Positions 49,985-61,779 of a DNA stretch of 64,000 nucleotides are shown here, one piece after another. The notes beneath the pieces are model-generated. The model made no database searches, was not told the DNA's origin, and was given only the letters and a program-made list of their open reading frames with translations. Numbering within the stretch: the first letter of the stretch is position 1; every line of letters starts with the position of its first letter. A program made the position numbers and the translations under genes. Source of the stretch: Dasypus novemcinctus (lineage: Eukaryota > Chordata > Mammalia > Cingulata > Dasypodidae); NCBI RefSeq assembly GCF_030445035.2, contig NC_080680.1, forward strand, positions 53,643,212 to 53,707,211. The letters are read 5' to 3'.

Positions 49985-52900
49985 GGGATAGCTATACTTA
50001 TTTCAGACGATACAGACTTTAAAAGCAAAACTGTAATTAAAGACAAGGAAGGACATTACATATTAATAAAAGGGATGATTCACCAGGAAGAAATAACATT
50101 CATAAATACATATGCAGCTAGCAGGATGCCCCAAGATACATGAGGCAAACACTGGCAAAGCTGAAGGAAGAAAGAGCCATCTCTACAATAATAGTTGGAG
50201 ACTTCAATACACCACTCTCAGCATTGGATAGAAATTCTGGGCAGAAGATCAATAAAAAAACAGAGAGCTTGAATAATATGATGAAATGACTAAACCTAAT
50301 AGATATATGCTGAATATTGCACCCCAAAACATCAGGATATATATTCTTTTCAAGTGTTCATGGATCTTCTTCAGAATAGACTATATGTTGAGACACAAAA
50401 CAGATCTTGATAAATTAAAAAAAAATTAAATTATACAAAGCACTTTCTCTGATCATAATGGAGTAAATCTGGAAATCAATAAGCGACAAATAAACAGAAA
50501 ATTCACATATATATGAAGATTAAACAATACACTCAAATAATCACTGTGTCAAAGAAGAAATTTCAAGAGAAATCAATAAATATCTCAAGATAAATGGCAA
50601 TGAGAATACAACATATCAGAACCTATAGGATCCTGCAAAGGCAGTGTTGAGAGGAAAATTTATAGCACTCAATATTTACATTAAAAAAGAATAAAGAGCT
50701 AAAATCAATGACTTAACCACACAGCTGGAGGAACTAGAAAAAGAACCGCAAACAAATCCTAAAGCAAGTAGAAGGAATGAAATAACAAAGATCAGAGCAG
50801 AAATAAGTGAAATTGAGAACAACAACAACAAAATAAAACAACAGAGAAAATTAACAAAACCAAAAATTGGTTCTTTGAGAAGATTAACAAAATCAACAAA
50901 CCCTTAGCTAGACTGACTAAGAAAAAAAGAGAGAAGATGCAAATAAATGAAATGAAAAATGAAAAAGGGAACCTTACTATTGACCCCACAGAAATAAGGG
51001 AGATCATAAGAAGATACTATGAACAAATTTATGCTAAAATATTAGATGATTTAAATAAAATGGAAAAATTCCTAGGAATATACAAACAACCTACACTGAC
51101 ATGAAAAGAAATAGAAGACCTCAACAAACCAATCACAAGTAAAGAGATTGAAATAGATATCAAACAGCTCCCCAAAATGAAAAGGCCAGGACCAGATGGT
51201 TTCACAGGTGAGTTATACCAAACATTCAAAGAAGATTTAATACCAATTTTATTCATGCTCTTCCAAAAAATTCGATGAGAAGGAACACTACCAAACACAT
51301 TCTATGAAGCCAATATCACCCTACTACCAAAGCCAGATAAAGATATTACAAAAAAAGAAAGCTATAGACTCATATCTCTAATGAATACAGATGCAAAAAC
51401 CCTTCAATAAAATAGTTGCTAATTGAATCCAACAACACATTAAAAGAATTATCCATCATGACCAAGTGGGTTTTATGCCAGGCATGCAAGGCTGGTTCAA
51501 CACAAGAAAATCAATCAGCATAATACACCACATTAATAAATCAAAGAAGAAAAATCACATCAATTGATGCAGAAAAGACATTTGGCAAAATACAGCATCC
51601 TTTCTTGATAAAAATACTACAAATAATAGAAAATGATGGAAATTTTCTCAACAGGATAAAGGTCATATATGAAAAACCCAGAGCTAACATTGTACTCTAC
51701 GGTGAAAAACTAAATGCTTTCCCATTGGGATCAGGAACAACACAAGGATGCCCACTGTCTCCACTGTTGTTCAATATAGTGCTAGAGGTTCTAGCTAGAG
51801 CAATCAGACAAGATCAAGAAATAAAAGGCATCCAAATTGGAAAGGAAGAAATAAAACTTTCACTATTCACAGATGATATGATTGTATATCTAGAAAATCC
51901 CCCCAAAAAATCAACAACAATGCTATTAGAACTAATAAATTATTTCAATAGAGTGTCAGGATATAAGATCAATACACAAAAATCAGTGGTGTTAATATAC
52001 ACTGATAATTCACAATCTGAGGAGGAAGTCAGGAAAAAAATTCCATTTACAATAGCAACTGAAAGAATCAAATATTTGGAAATAAACTTAACCAAGGATG
52101 CAAAGCACTTATATTCAGAAAACTATAATTCATTGCCAAAAGAAATAAAAAAGACCTGAGTAATTGGAAGAACATCCCATGCTCATGAATTGGAAGACTA
52201 AATATCATTAAGATGTCAATTCTACCCAAATAGATATACAGATTCAATGCAATCCCAATTAAAATTTCACCAACATTTCTTAAGCAAATGGAAAACACAA
52301 TTATCAGATTTATCTGGAAGAGTAAGAGGCCCTGAATAACCAGAAACTTCTTAAAAAGGAAAAGTGAATTTGGAGGACTCTCACTTCCAGACTTTAAATC
52401 ATATTACCTAGCTACAGTGGTAAAAAACAGCATGATATTGTCATAAAGATAGACACATAGACCAATGGAACTGAATTGATGGTTCAGAAACAGACCCTCA
52501 CATCTACAACCAAGTGATTTTTGATAACACTGTCAAGCGCTTCCAGTTGGGGCAGAACAATTTATTCAACAAATGGTGTTGGGAGAACTGGATATCCATA
52601 GCCGAAAGAAAGAAGACCCCTACCTCACACCTTATACAAAAATTAACTCAGACTGATCAAAGACCTAAATATAGAATGAAGTACAATAAGGATCCTAGAA
52701 GGAAATATAGGGAAACATTTCAAGACCTGGTGGTAGGTGATGGATTCTTAAACCTTACACCAAAAGCACAAGCAACAAAAGAAAACATGGATAAATGGGA
52801 CCTCCTCAAACTTAAACATTTCTGTGATTCAAAGGACTTCATCAAGAAGGTGAAAAGGCAATGCAGTCAATGGGAAGAAATATTTGGAAACCACTTATCC

Positions 52901-53536
52901 AATAAGGATTTGATTTCCATTCTTTATAAAGAGATCATGCAACTCAACAGTAAAAGAGCAAGCAATCCAATTTAAAAATGGGCAAAAGATTTAAATAGGC
53001 ATTTCTCCAAAGAGGAAATACAAATGGACAAAAAGCACATGAAAAAAAAATGTTACATATCACTAGATATTAGGGAAATGCAAATTAAAGCAACAATGAG
53101 ATATCATCTAACACCACATAGAATGGCCATTATTAAAAAAAATAAAACAGACAACAATAAGTGCTGGAGAGGATGTGGAGAAACAGGAACACTCCTTCAC
53201 TGTTAGTGGGAGTGGAAAATGGTGCAGCCTCTGTGGAAGACAGTTTGGCAATTCCTCAGGAAGCTAAATATAGAACTGTCATATGACCCAGCAATTCCTC
53301 TACTAAGAATATATCCAGAAGAACTAAAAACTTTGACACGAACAGACATCTGCATACCAATGTTCATAGCAGCATTGTTCACAATTGTCAAAAGATGGAA
53401 GCAACCCAAGAGTCCATCCACCAATGAATGGATAAACAAAATGTGGTATATGTGTATGATGGAATATTATGCTGCAATAAGAAGAAATGAAATTGGGACA
53501 TATGTGATAACATATGTCTTGAAGACATTATACTAA
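49750..53536 (+). pseudogene. L1 ORF2 (endonuclease, reverse transcriptase), broken
   Basis: The endonuclease N-terminus (TVITLNVNGLNSLHKRHRL from 49771) is open to about 49950 and then disrupted by an A28 run (49954-49981). RT is open at 51605-52159, with the conserved block [20 protein letters not shown] (from 51747) and the catalytic box reading FTDDM (51866-51880), where L1s have FADD. C-terminal pieces are at 52514-52975, 53024-53206 and 53219-53536 (YYAAIRRNEIGTY near the end). Stops such as those near 50290 and 51104 divide the frame. No functional enzyme. Confidence 0.88.
49954..49981. repeat. Poly-A run of 28 inside ORF2
   Basis: Uninterrupted A28 within the endonuclease coding region. 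Related L1s have a short A-rich codon stretch here, so it probably arose by slippage after insertion. Confidence 0.9.
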
Positions 53537-53539
53537 GCG

Positions 53540-54516
53540 AAGTAAGCCAGACACAAAAGGACAAATATTTCATGGTCTCATTAATATGAACTAAATATAA
53601 AGAATAAATACATGGAATTAAAACCTAGATTAGAGCTTATAAGGAGATAAGAGGAGGATTGAGAAGAACTATGGATGCTTAATGTACATAGAAGTTTTAA
53701 TTACCTTGACTGAAAAGTGAGGAGATGGATAGAGTTGATAGTTACACATTATAGTGAGTAGCAACTGGTATATAAAGGGGATTGCGACTGAAAAAGGTAG
53801 TCTGGGGAAGTAAATGTCAATAGAAAGAAAGCTAAATAATAATCTAGAGACTGAATAACACAGTGAACCCAGAGGTGGTAGAGAATTGTGGTTAAGTGTA
53901 CAAATGCAAGAAAGTCCTTCTGTGAGCTGGAGCAAATTTACATCACTATCGCAGGGTGATGGGAACATGGAGAAGCATGGGAAAACTACAATTGGTGTGA
54001 CCTATAGACTGTGGTTAATAGCAATACAATAATATTCTTGCATCAATGCCAAGCTGTTCTTTGTTGATAATAGAGGTGTATGGAAAAACTGTGCCAAATG
54101 TATGCTATAGACCATGATTGTTGGTAATAGTCTGATGATATTATCTCATAATCTGTAACAAATGTTCCACCAGGGTCTGGAGTTGTATGTGAAATCTACA
54201 CATCTGTATGGTTGTTTTGCAAGTTCACAATATCTGTAACAAAATCATATTTTAAAAAAATAGTATGGATTTGGGGAAAAATACACCAAATGTAAGATAA
54301 GGAATATAGTTGGTAGTAATATTTTGATGATGCTCTTGCATAAATTGTAACAAATGTTTCACACTAATGCAGAGTTGGTGGAGAGGTGATGTATGAGACC
54401 ACTGTGTGATGTTGTCTATGTTTATTTTGTAAGTTCAAATTTTTCCTGTACACTATTGTTTATGTGTGCTCATGTATGAACATTATACTTCAACAAAAAT
54501 TTTAAAAATTAAAAAT
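53540..54516 (+). repeat. L1 3' UTR with three diverged internal repeats and tail
   Basis: Related segments of about 75-90 bp occur at 53998-54080, 54100-54180 and 54290-54370. Each has a 'tagaccatgattgttggtaa'-like block and, in the last two, 'tgtaacaaatgtt(c/t)cac'. The tail (54490-54516) is A-rich. The motifs also resemble the 3' ends of the 1.7-kb family. Confidence 0.7.
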
Positions 54517-55740
54517 TATAAGAGGTTCCCATATACCCCACTTCCCACATCCCCCACTTCTCCCACATTAACAACGTCTTTCTCATTAATGAGGAACATT
54601 AATTGCATTTGATGGATACATTTTGGAGCACTGCTACTCAGCATCAGTAATATTTTACATTGTAGTTTACACTCTCTACCAGTCCTTTCAGTGGATTATG
54701 GCAGGATATATAATGTCTTGCATCTGTCCCTGCAATATCATACAGGAGAACTCCAAGTCCTGAAAATGCTCCCATATCACACCTCTTCTTCCCTCTCACT
54801 GTCTTCAGCAACGCCCATGGCACATGATCACTGTCTCCACATAAATAATACAGTTTTTTCCATTGCTACAGTCACAATAATTCCATAGTAGAGTACCTGT
54901 AAGTCCACTCTAATCCATATTTTATTTCTCCATCCTGTGTACCCTGGGATGGTGATGCCCACTCCACCTCTAAATTGAGAGAGGGCTTAGATTGCACTTG
55001 ACTGATGGATGGGATTCTCCTGCTTGTGGTTGTATATTCTCTTGGCTCCTTGGTGTGGTGGTTGACCATCCTCACTTCCTTGTTAGCTGACCTGGGTAAG
55101 TCAAATGACCTGGAGAATAGGAGTTGCAACTCTGCTGAGGCTCAGAGCCCAGCTGGCATATGGACAGTCCAGAGATTCAAGTCTCCTGAGCATACACCAA
55201 CCCCAGCACCAACCACAGGTTCAGTAAAGTGACAGAAGAGGCATGTGTAGGGAGGCCACATCTGAGTCCAACTCCACCACACTCAGGAGCACAAATTCCA
55301 AAGTAGGGCTCACTGGTAAGGCATGAACACTGGAGCTTTCTGTCATGACCATAGGACCTGGGTGTTTCTGTAGCCCTCAGGAGCTGGGGTTTTATCTGAG
55401 ATTCTTCTGAGATGTGCATAAGCAGAACACCTCTGATGACTTTCCAACTTATTTTGAAGTCTCTTAGCCATATAAACTCATTTTACTTTACCATTTCCCT
55501 CTTTTATTCAAGGTCTTTTTCTAGTTGCATCACCAGCTGGTTCTTCTTGGTAGTAATCCCTCAGCACCAGGGAGGCTCATCCCTGGGAGTCATGTCCCAC
55601 ACTGGGGGGAAGGTAATAAATTTATATGCAGAGTTTAGCTTAGAGAGTAGTCACATTTGAGCAACATGGAGGCTCTCAGGAAGTAACCCTTAGGCACCCT
55701 GCAACACTAGACCTGGTTAAAATTTCAAGCAAACAGGCTC
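54517..55740 (-). mobile_element. 1.7-kb non-coding repeat family, copy 3 (body)
   Basis: The minus strand aligns with 19455-20715 of copy 2: 'gtggttggtgctggggttgg', 'ggttcactggactt'-type text, 'gtgtaaactacaatgtaaaa' and 'tatatgggaacctcttata'. It lacks about the first 400 bp of the unit. With 48920-49011 it forms one element split by the L1. Confidence 0.8.
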
Positions 55741-55769
55741 ATAAGCATAGTCATCAGTATCAAGTGTAC

Positions 55770-56239
55770 AGCATATCAAAATATGTGATTCTTCCTTACA
55801 AATCAATAAGAAAAAGATTTGGGCAATACCACAAAAGCACTTTTGTGCTTGAAATACAAATAACCAATAAACATAAGAAATTTTTCTTAACATACGTAGA
55901 TATCAGAAAATTCAAATGAACACAAGTCAATACCACTACATATCCACTAGAACTGCTAAAAATTAAAAATTGACTTTACCATATTTGGGTACTGAAACTC
56001 CTGAAACTCAAATATTGCAGGACATAGTGTAAATTGATATAAACAATTTTGAAAACTATCAGTAACTACAATAGACAATCAATACAGTACTCAACAGAAT
56101 GGTACAAGTAATTGCAACACACACATTTCAAAAGAATTTTCTGAGGAGCAGCAATGCTCATAATAGTTGGTAAAGCACAACATGGATGAATCTCACAGAC
56201 AGTTAAAGACCAAAACTACACTGTAATCTCATTGATTAT
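55770..56239 (+). mobile_element. L1ME ORF2 C-terminal fragment
   Basis: 'caaataaccaataaacataa' (55857-55876), 'atatccactagaactgctaa' (55939-55958) and 'catggatgaatctcacagac' (56181-56200) are old L1 3'-region phrases, degenerate. Confidence 0.55.
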
Positions 56240-56540
56240 ACAGGGAATTGCAATAACAGATATAGGCCATTTTAAATATTGTCAAATCCTTATAAAAATA
56301 TACGGTCCAAAATATAACCATGATATAAACCATTGACCATGGTTCGCAGCAATACTTCAATATTTGTACAACAATTGTAACAAATATACCATCTGCATGT
56401 AAAATGTTATTAGGAGGTGAGAGTGGAAAAGGCAGAAGGCATTGGGTATATGGAAATCCCCTATATTCTCTATGTGACTTCTGTAACCTAAAACTTCTTT
56501 GAAGCTAAAATGAAAAAAAAAAAAACATAAGATATAGGGG
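56240..56540 (+). mobile_element. 1.7-kb repeat family, copy 4 (3' 300 bp only)
   Basis: 'gcaataacagatataggcca' (56250-56269), 'attgaccatggttcgcagca' and 'ggaaatcccctatattctct' (56452-56471) match the distal part of copies 1 and 5, with an A13-type tail near 56512-56525. Confidence 0.7.
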
Positions 56541-56639
56541 GAATATACAAAGAAAATATCATTGTATATACAAGACAACAGATCTCACACTGATGAAAGA
56601 CAAAAGGCCAAATTTTTTAAATTATTTCAAAAATTTTTA

Positions 56640-58330
56640 ACTTAATTTTTTTGTTTCTTATTTTTAAAACTATTATCTCATTTTCTTATTAATTTTATTT
56701 GGTTATTTTATTGACTTCATTTTTGGAGAGGTTTTGGATCACAGAAGGGTCACAAGTATAGCAGGTGAGGATCACAGTTATGAAGTGTCAGTGATAAGGG
56801 GTGCATGGGGAAGGGTTCACCTGGGGTATGTCTCTGAAGCGTATGAATATGTTCAAGTGTTCATGGAGCATTGTTTTGGTGGATGGAGACTCACACAATA
56901 ACTGAAAGAATATTGAATTCCCATCCTCAGGAATTCTGCTACATTCTCTAATAAAATGTCAAGAATCCCCTAAGTACAATGGCAGTCAGTGCCTATTGAA
57001 GGAAGATAGACCATTATGCCAGACCATTGATATTGATCATTGTATTTATGAACCTTTTCTTGTGAAATTGAAACTTAGCCCAGTATTATATATTGCCTCA
57101 GAGTTACCTCCTGAAAGCTTCCCTGTGACTCAAATGTGGCCTCTCTCTAGGCAAACTCACTATATCGAGTCAGTACCTTCCCCTGAGCATGGGACATGAC
57201 TCCTGGCACCAAAGGATTATTACCAAGCACCAACTACATGTGCATCTGGAAAAAGACCTTGACCCAAAGGGGGAAATGGTAAATACAAATGAGTTTTTAT
57301 GACTAAGAGATTTCAAAGTGAGTCATGAGGTCATTCCAGAGGTTACACTATTACATATCTCAGCAGGACCTCACTGACTGTCACAGTAAACAAAGCCTCA
57401 AATGGCAGGACTCCTGAGGGCTCTAGAGACATCTGGACACTGTAAGGAGGCCAGACAAGCTCAGAAATTATGCCCCCTGTCAGTGGGCCTTACTTTTGTG
57501 CTTCTGCCCCCCAATGTAACAAAGTTAGAATAATTTATAATTTCCCTACACAGGCTTTTCTACCCCTTTCATTTGAACTTATAATTAACACTGTACCTGT
57601 TAAATACATTTCTCAGAGGCTTAAATATTTGGTCCGTCTGTGTGCCAGTTGAGCACTGAATTTCAGCAGAGTTGCAACACCTATCCTCCAGTTCACTGGA
57701 CTCACGCAGGACAACTATCAAGGAGATGATGATGGATAATGTCCATCCCAAGGAATGGAGAGTGTCTACAACTACAAGCAAGATCCATCTGCCCCATGGG
57801 ATGTAAGCTGCCTCTCAATTAGAAATAGAGTGGTCATCATCATCACCAAATCCTCAAGATTGGGGAATGAACTGTGGACTATTATTGTTTCATAGCCTCA
57901 TTATTATTCTAGCAATGGAAGAACTCTTTTCATTTACATTAAGGTGTGGCCACCAGAGATTCAGAAGGGAGATAGAAGACAGAATAAGTTTAATATGGGG
58001 GCATTTTCAGGACATTGAAATTGCCCTGCATGCCAATGCAATGACAGATATAAGCCATTATATATTTTGTCATAACCTACAAAATTGTGCAGGACAAAGT
58101 GTAAACTATAATGTAAACTCTAGTCCATGGTTAATAGCAATGCTTCAATATGTGTTCATCAATTGTAACAAACATGCAAGACTAATGAATAATTGAAGGA
58201 TGTTGTTTATGTGGGAAAGTGTGGGAGGGGAAGGGAGTGAGGGATGTATGGGAATACCTTATATTTTTATGTACCACTTATGTAATCTAAAGCTTCTTTA
58301 AAAATAATAAAATTTAATAAATAAAAAAGA
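56640..58330 (+). mobile_element. 1.7-kb non-coding repeat family, copy 5 (near full length)
   Basis: Starts in the same AT-rich text as copy 2 ('ctcattttcttattaatttt' at 56677-56696), then 'gaggttttggatcacagaag'. It runs collinearly through 'atgggacatgactcctggca' and 'acgcaggacaactatcaagg' to 'gtgtaaactataatgtaaac' and an A-rich tail at 58300-58330. Its short open frames (60-109 residues) are not shared with the other copies. Confidence 0.78.
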
Positions 58331-59340
58331 ATAAAAATCGCCATTAATTTTGAGAGGGAGCATGGGTGGTTCTTCTTGAACTCTGGTACTATTATATCTT
58401 TTGGTCTAGTTCATGATTTCATTATTGCATACACTTTGTGATTCATTATGTTTTGAAACTATGATTTGAGCATTTTATTTATGAATGATATAAATAATAA
58501 AACATTTAATTAGGTTAATGAAATTTTATACAAAATAAATTTGCAACTTTTTACCTTTCAGGTCTTTCTTGATTCTACATTAATTTCATGAATTTTTTTT
58601 TACCATGGCTACATCACATTGATTTAGATGCTGCTTAAACATAATTGCTCTCTTATTTCCAACAGTTTATCTGCTTTGCTAATTCAAATTTACTTATTTT
58701 TGTTAAGGCCCTATTTAGTCATATATAAAAACTCAAAAGACGTGCTCTCTGCCACCAAGCACACTCTGCCCACTCTTATTCAACCATTTTCCTGGCTAGA
58801 AGCCTGTAATTGTACACTATTATCCCCTAGAAATGGCCTAAACTCTTTTCTCCATAGGCCTTTTTTATAATTACCCTGGCATTTTAAAATAATTTTTTGA
58901 TATAAATCTTACATACATAACAGAAATATACTCAAATTATGTGCATAGCCTAATGAATTATCACAATTTTCACATTATTCCCCAGTATTGGCCCTGCCTG
59001 CATTGTTTAATGTACTATACTCAAATTCCCAAAACTTGCTCTGTAGTTTTTTCCCCTAACTTTGTACCCTTCTTCACACCAAAATGAAATGTCTATCTTA
59101 TAACTCTCCCTCTAAGAGTTATGCTTTCTAAATTAAAGGGGCAGGATTGAAGTAATGCAGAAATATTACGGAAAATACCAAGGAAACAAAAAAATCCATG
59201 ACCCCTAAGTATGGATACATTAGCATGTTAGACACACTTCGACAGCACAAGGTAATTAAGAGATTCCAATTTTCAGGTATGTGATGCTTCTCAAAACATT
59301 ATAAAGGGAAATAGTCCACCACAACCTACAGCAACCTTCC
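58331..59340. other. Unassigned sequence; 58870-59050 may be decayed L1
   Basis: Nothing convincing. 58870-59050 has a weak resemblance to minus-strand L1 3' sequence. Confidence 0.35.
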
Positions 59341-59640
59341 TTTTCAGCTCCTCTTCCTTGCTCTCGCTCTCCCTTTCCCTCCTTCCTCCCTTTCTTCCTC
59401 ATCTCCTCCCTCTTTCCCTACCTTTCCTTCCTCTTTGTTCCCTTTCTTTGTTTCTCTTCCCTCCTTCCTTCCTTCCTTCCCTACTTCCCTCCTTCCCTCC
59501 TTCCCTCCTTCCCTCCTTCCCTCCTTCCCTCCTTCCTTCCTTCCTTCCTTCCTTCCTTCCTTCCTTCCTTCCTTCTTTCCTTCTTTAGTTCTTTTCTTTC
59601 TTTCTCCATTTTTCTCTTTCTTTCTCTCTCTCTTTCTTTT
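59341..59640. repeat. Pyrimidine tract (CCTT/CCCT/CTTT)n
   Basis: About 300 bp, almost pure C and T on the plus strand, with (CCTTCCCT)n grading into (CCTT)n at 59530-59572 and CTTT at the end. The apparent proteins on both strands are repeat translations, not genes. Confidence 0.95.
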
Positions 59641-60529
59641 CAAATTCCTCCAAATTCCCTGAAACTGGTCCAGAAAACCACACTTTAGAGAATACTTTCA
59701 CACATTGCAATTCATAGCCTCCCATGTTTTCAACTTCATCTTGCTTTCATCACCAGCTTTCTATGTTTGTTTGGTTCTCTAAAGCATATTTTGACTTAAT
59801 TATTCTTACTTAAAACTGTTTATTTTACTCTGTCCATATTTTGAATTCCAATAAAGAAATATTTTTATGGAATTGACAGCAAATCAACAAAACTCTGTCC
59901 ATATTTCAAAGACTCCATTGTCTCTGCTCTACACCATTAACGACAGCAAAAATCTCAGGCAAAAGAATCTGTCCTCACTTCAACATTACCTCTCTCCAGA
60001 TTTCTGTATTGTATCCATGGAAACATACCTTTAATTTGATTATCCTTTGATTCTTCTTCTGGCTTTCATCCTTGTATCTTGTGCTCAATCCTGATGCTGT
60101 ACCCACTTCAAAGGTAGTGTGTATATTAATGATTTGGAGTTCATATTTGTCTAATTAACTCAATCTCATAATTCCATCTGTGTTTCCTAATAACCCACCA
60201 TTCTCAGCTAACCCGTCTCCACAACTTCCAAATCTGCATTTTTCCTCTGACAGCAATTGTGCTGTTGTTTACACTTCTATTTTATCCCAATACCAGTGAG
60301 GACTTTTATTAATCACCCATCTTGGAAATAAAATGTTGGTCTTCACAGTGCCAACCCTATGAATTCAAACACTTCCAATATTTTGCTCTTGAATGCCTTT
60401 TCTTCATGGACCTGATCAATGTTTTGAATGACCTTGTATACCATATGCCACATAGCACATTATAGTCTACACAACAGTTGGTTAGACAACAAAAAATATT
60501 ACTTAGCAAGATTTTTTTACCTGACATTC
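59641..60529. other. Unassigned sequence
   Basis: No recognised element or coding frame. Confidence 0.35.
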
Positions 60530-60745
60530 CCTATTCTAAGAGTTTTACATATATTGATTTATTTAATCTTTACAGAAATCCTATGAAGTACATCCTATTG
60601 TCACTATTTTACTGATGAGAAAAAGTGAGACCAAAGTAGCCTAAGTTCATACACAATCCAGGAGAGTGGCAGAGCTAGAAGAGGAATAAGGGCAGTTTAG
60701 TAACAGTCTGTAAAATACTCTGCTCTAGAATTACCATGTTACCCA
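60530..60745 (-). mobile_element. MIR SINE, minus strand
   Basis: Plus-strand text 'gttttacatatattgattta', 'tttactgatgagaaaaagtg' (60608-60627) and 'gtggcagagctagaagagga' (60665-60684) is the reverse complement of MIR in order. Confidence 0.8.
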
Positions 60746-60867
60746 TGGTAATGGTTATTTTAATATTATAAGGTAATTTTAGTGAGTATTTCTTCTGAAT
60801 TATGATAATAATAAGTTCTTGTGGAACAGATAGATTGAGAAAGATAAAAATAAATAAAAAAATAAAG

Positions 60868-60974
60868 TAGTATAGACAATCTTAAAAAACTAAACAGTTG
60901 GAAGGATACAGAGGAGATTAGCATGGCCCCTGTTCAAGGACGACATGCAATTTCATGAGAAGTTCCGTATTTTT
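60868..60974 (+). pseudogene. U6 snRNA pseudogene
   Basis: 'gattagcatggcccctgttc' (60916-60935) within a U6-like body, ending 'gttccgtattttt'. The 5' stem-loop part is diverged and several positions in the conserved core differ (for example 'gaaggataca', 'gttcaagga', 'gacatgcaa'). A short A-rich tail follows, as in L1-mobilised copies. Not expected to be functional. Confidence 0.85.
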
Positions 60975-60979
60975 AAAGA

Positions 60980-61404
60980 AAAAAAAACAAAATAGGTGAA
61001 TAGAAAGAAATAATAATTTTATATTAACCACTGTAATCCATACAAGGAATTTTTACCTTTTTATTTGCATCAACCACATTTAATTATTTTATTTGGTAAA
61101 AGAATTTGCTTGCTGAATTCGTATGCTAAATTGAAGCATTCAGTTTTATATTCTCTACTTTTAATTTCAAGGAAGCTTCACCTAACCTCCTTGACCTTCC
61201 GCTCTCTTATCATAATCATTTCCTATGTCTTTCCACTTATTCTACTTAGTTGGTGGTTACAAATGTAAATGCCTTCCAAGCTAATGAAAATTAGATCGGA
61301 ACCTTCTTTCTAGATAGGAGTTCAAAAGACAGTGATTCCCTTTCATTTAGCATTCTCAGTAGCTCTGAAATGATAGTTGTTCTGAAATTACTTTTCAAAA
61401 GCTG
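60980..61404. other. Unassigned sequence
   Basis: No recognised element. Confidence 0.35.
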
Positions 61405-61525
61405 CACACTGCTGTGGTTTAAAAGCATGGGCTTTGGGATTAGGGAGATCATTGTCAAACAAAGCTCTGTAATTTACTAGCCAGTAAGAGCCTCATTTTC
61501 TTTATTTTTCATCTGTTTTTATTTG
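61405..61525 (+). mobile_element. MIR fragment
   Basis: 'gtggtttaaaagcatgggct' (61414-61433), 'aaagctctgtaatttactag' and 'cctcattttctttatttttc' follow the MIR 5' half. Confidence 0.65.
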
Positions 61526-61779
61526 AACCATATTAAGCATCAAAAGCCTACATATATTGATATATAAATATGTATCAGTCATATGTACATATAATATATA
61601 CATCCAGTTTAGCAAAGAGAATAAAAATGAATGCCCACATAGCTATAAATCTTAAGAAATATGTTTGTCAATAAATTTGAAAAATGGTCTGTTTCTATAG
61701 TTTCACTCATTTTCTCCTCCTCCATTTTGTATCAATTATTCCATTGCTTTGTTAAAAATATTTTACTATACCTACATGA
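61526..61779. other. Unassigned AT-rich sequence
   Basis: Includes a TA-rich stretch at 61553-61603. No recognised element. Confidence 0.35.

Larger units (their letters stand above)
49012..54516 (+). mobile_element. L1 with intact ends but no ORF1
   Basis: 5.5 kb, flanked by a 12-bp TSD with one mismatch: tataagagattc (49000-49011) and tataagaggttc (54517-54528). It begins 'aacaggaagatggcatcaga', an L1-type 5' end, so it is not 5' truncated. A 5' UTR of about 0.7 kb runs straight into the ORF2 start. ORF1, about 1 kb in other L1s, is missing. A 3' UTR and A-rich tail close the element. It is much better preserved than the L1M pieces and probably belongs to a xenarthran lineage. Confidence 0.9.

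Noticed and set aside
59344-59662. Lys/Glu/Arg-rich and Pro/Ser/Leu-rich 'proteins'
   Set aside because: Translations of a CCTT/CCCT simple repeat in different frames.
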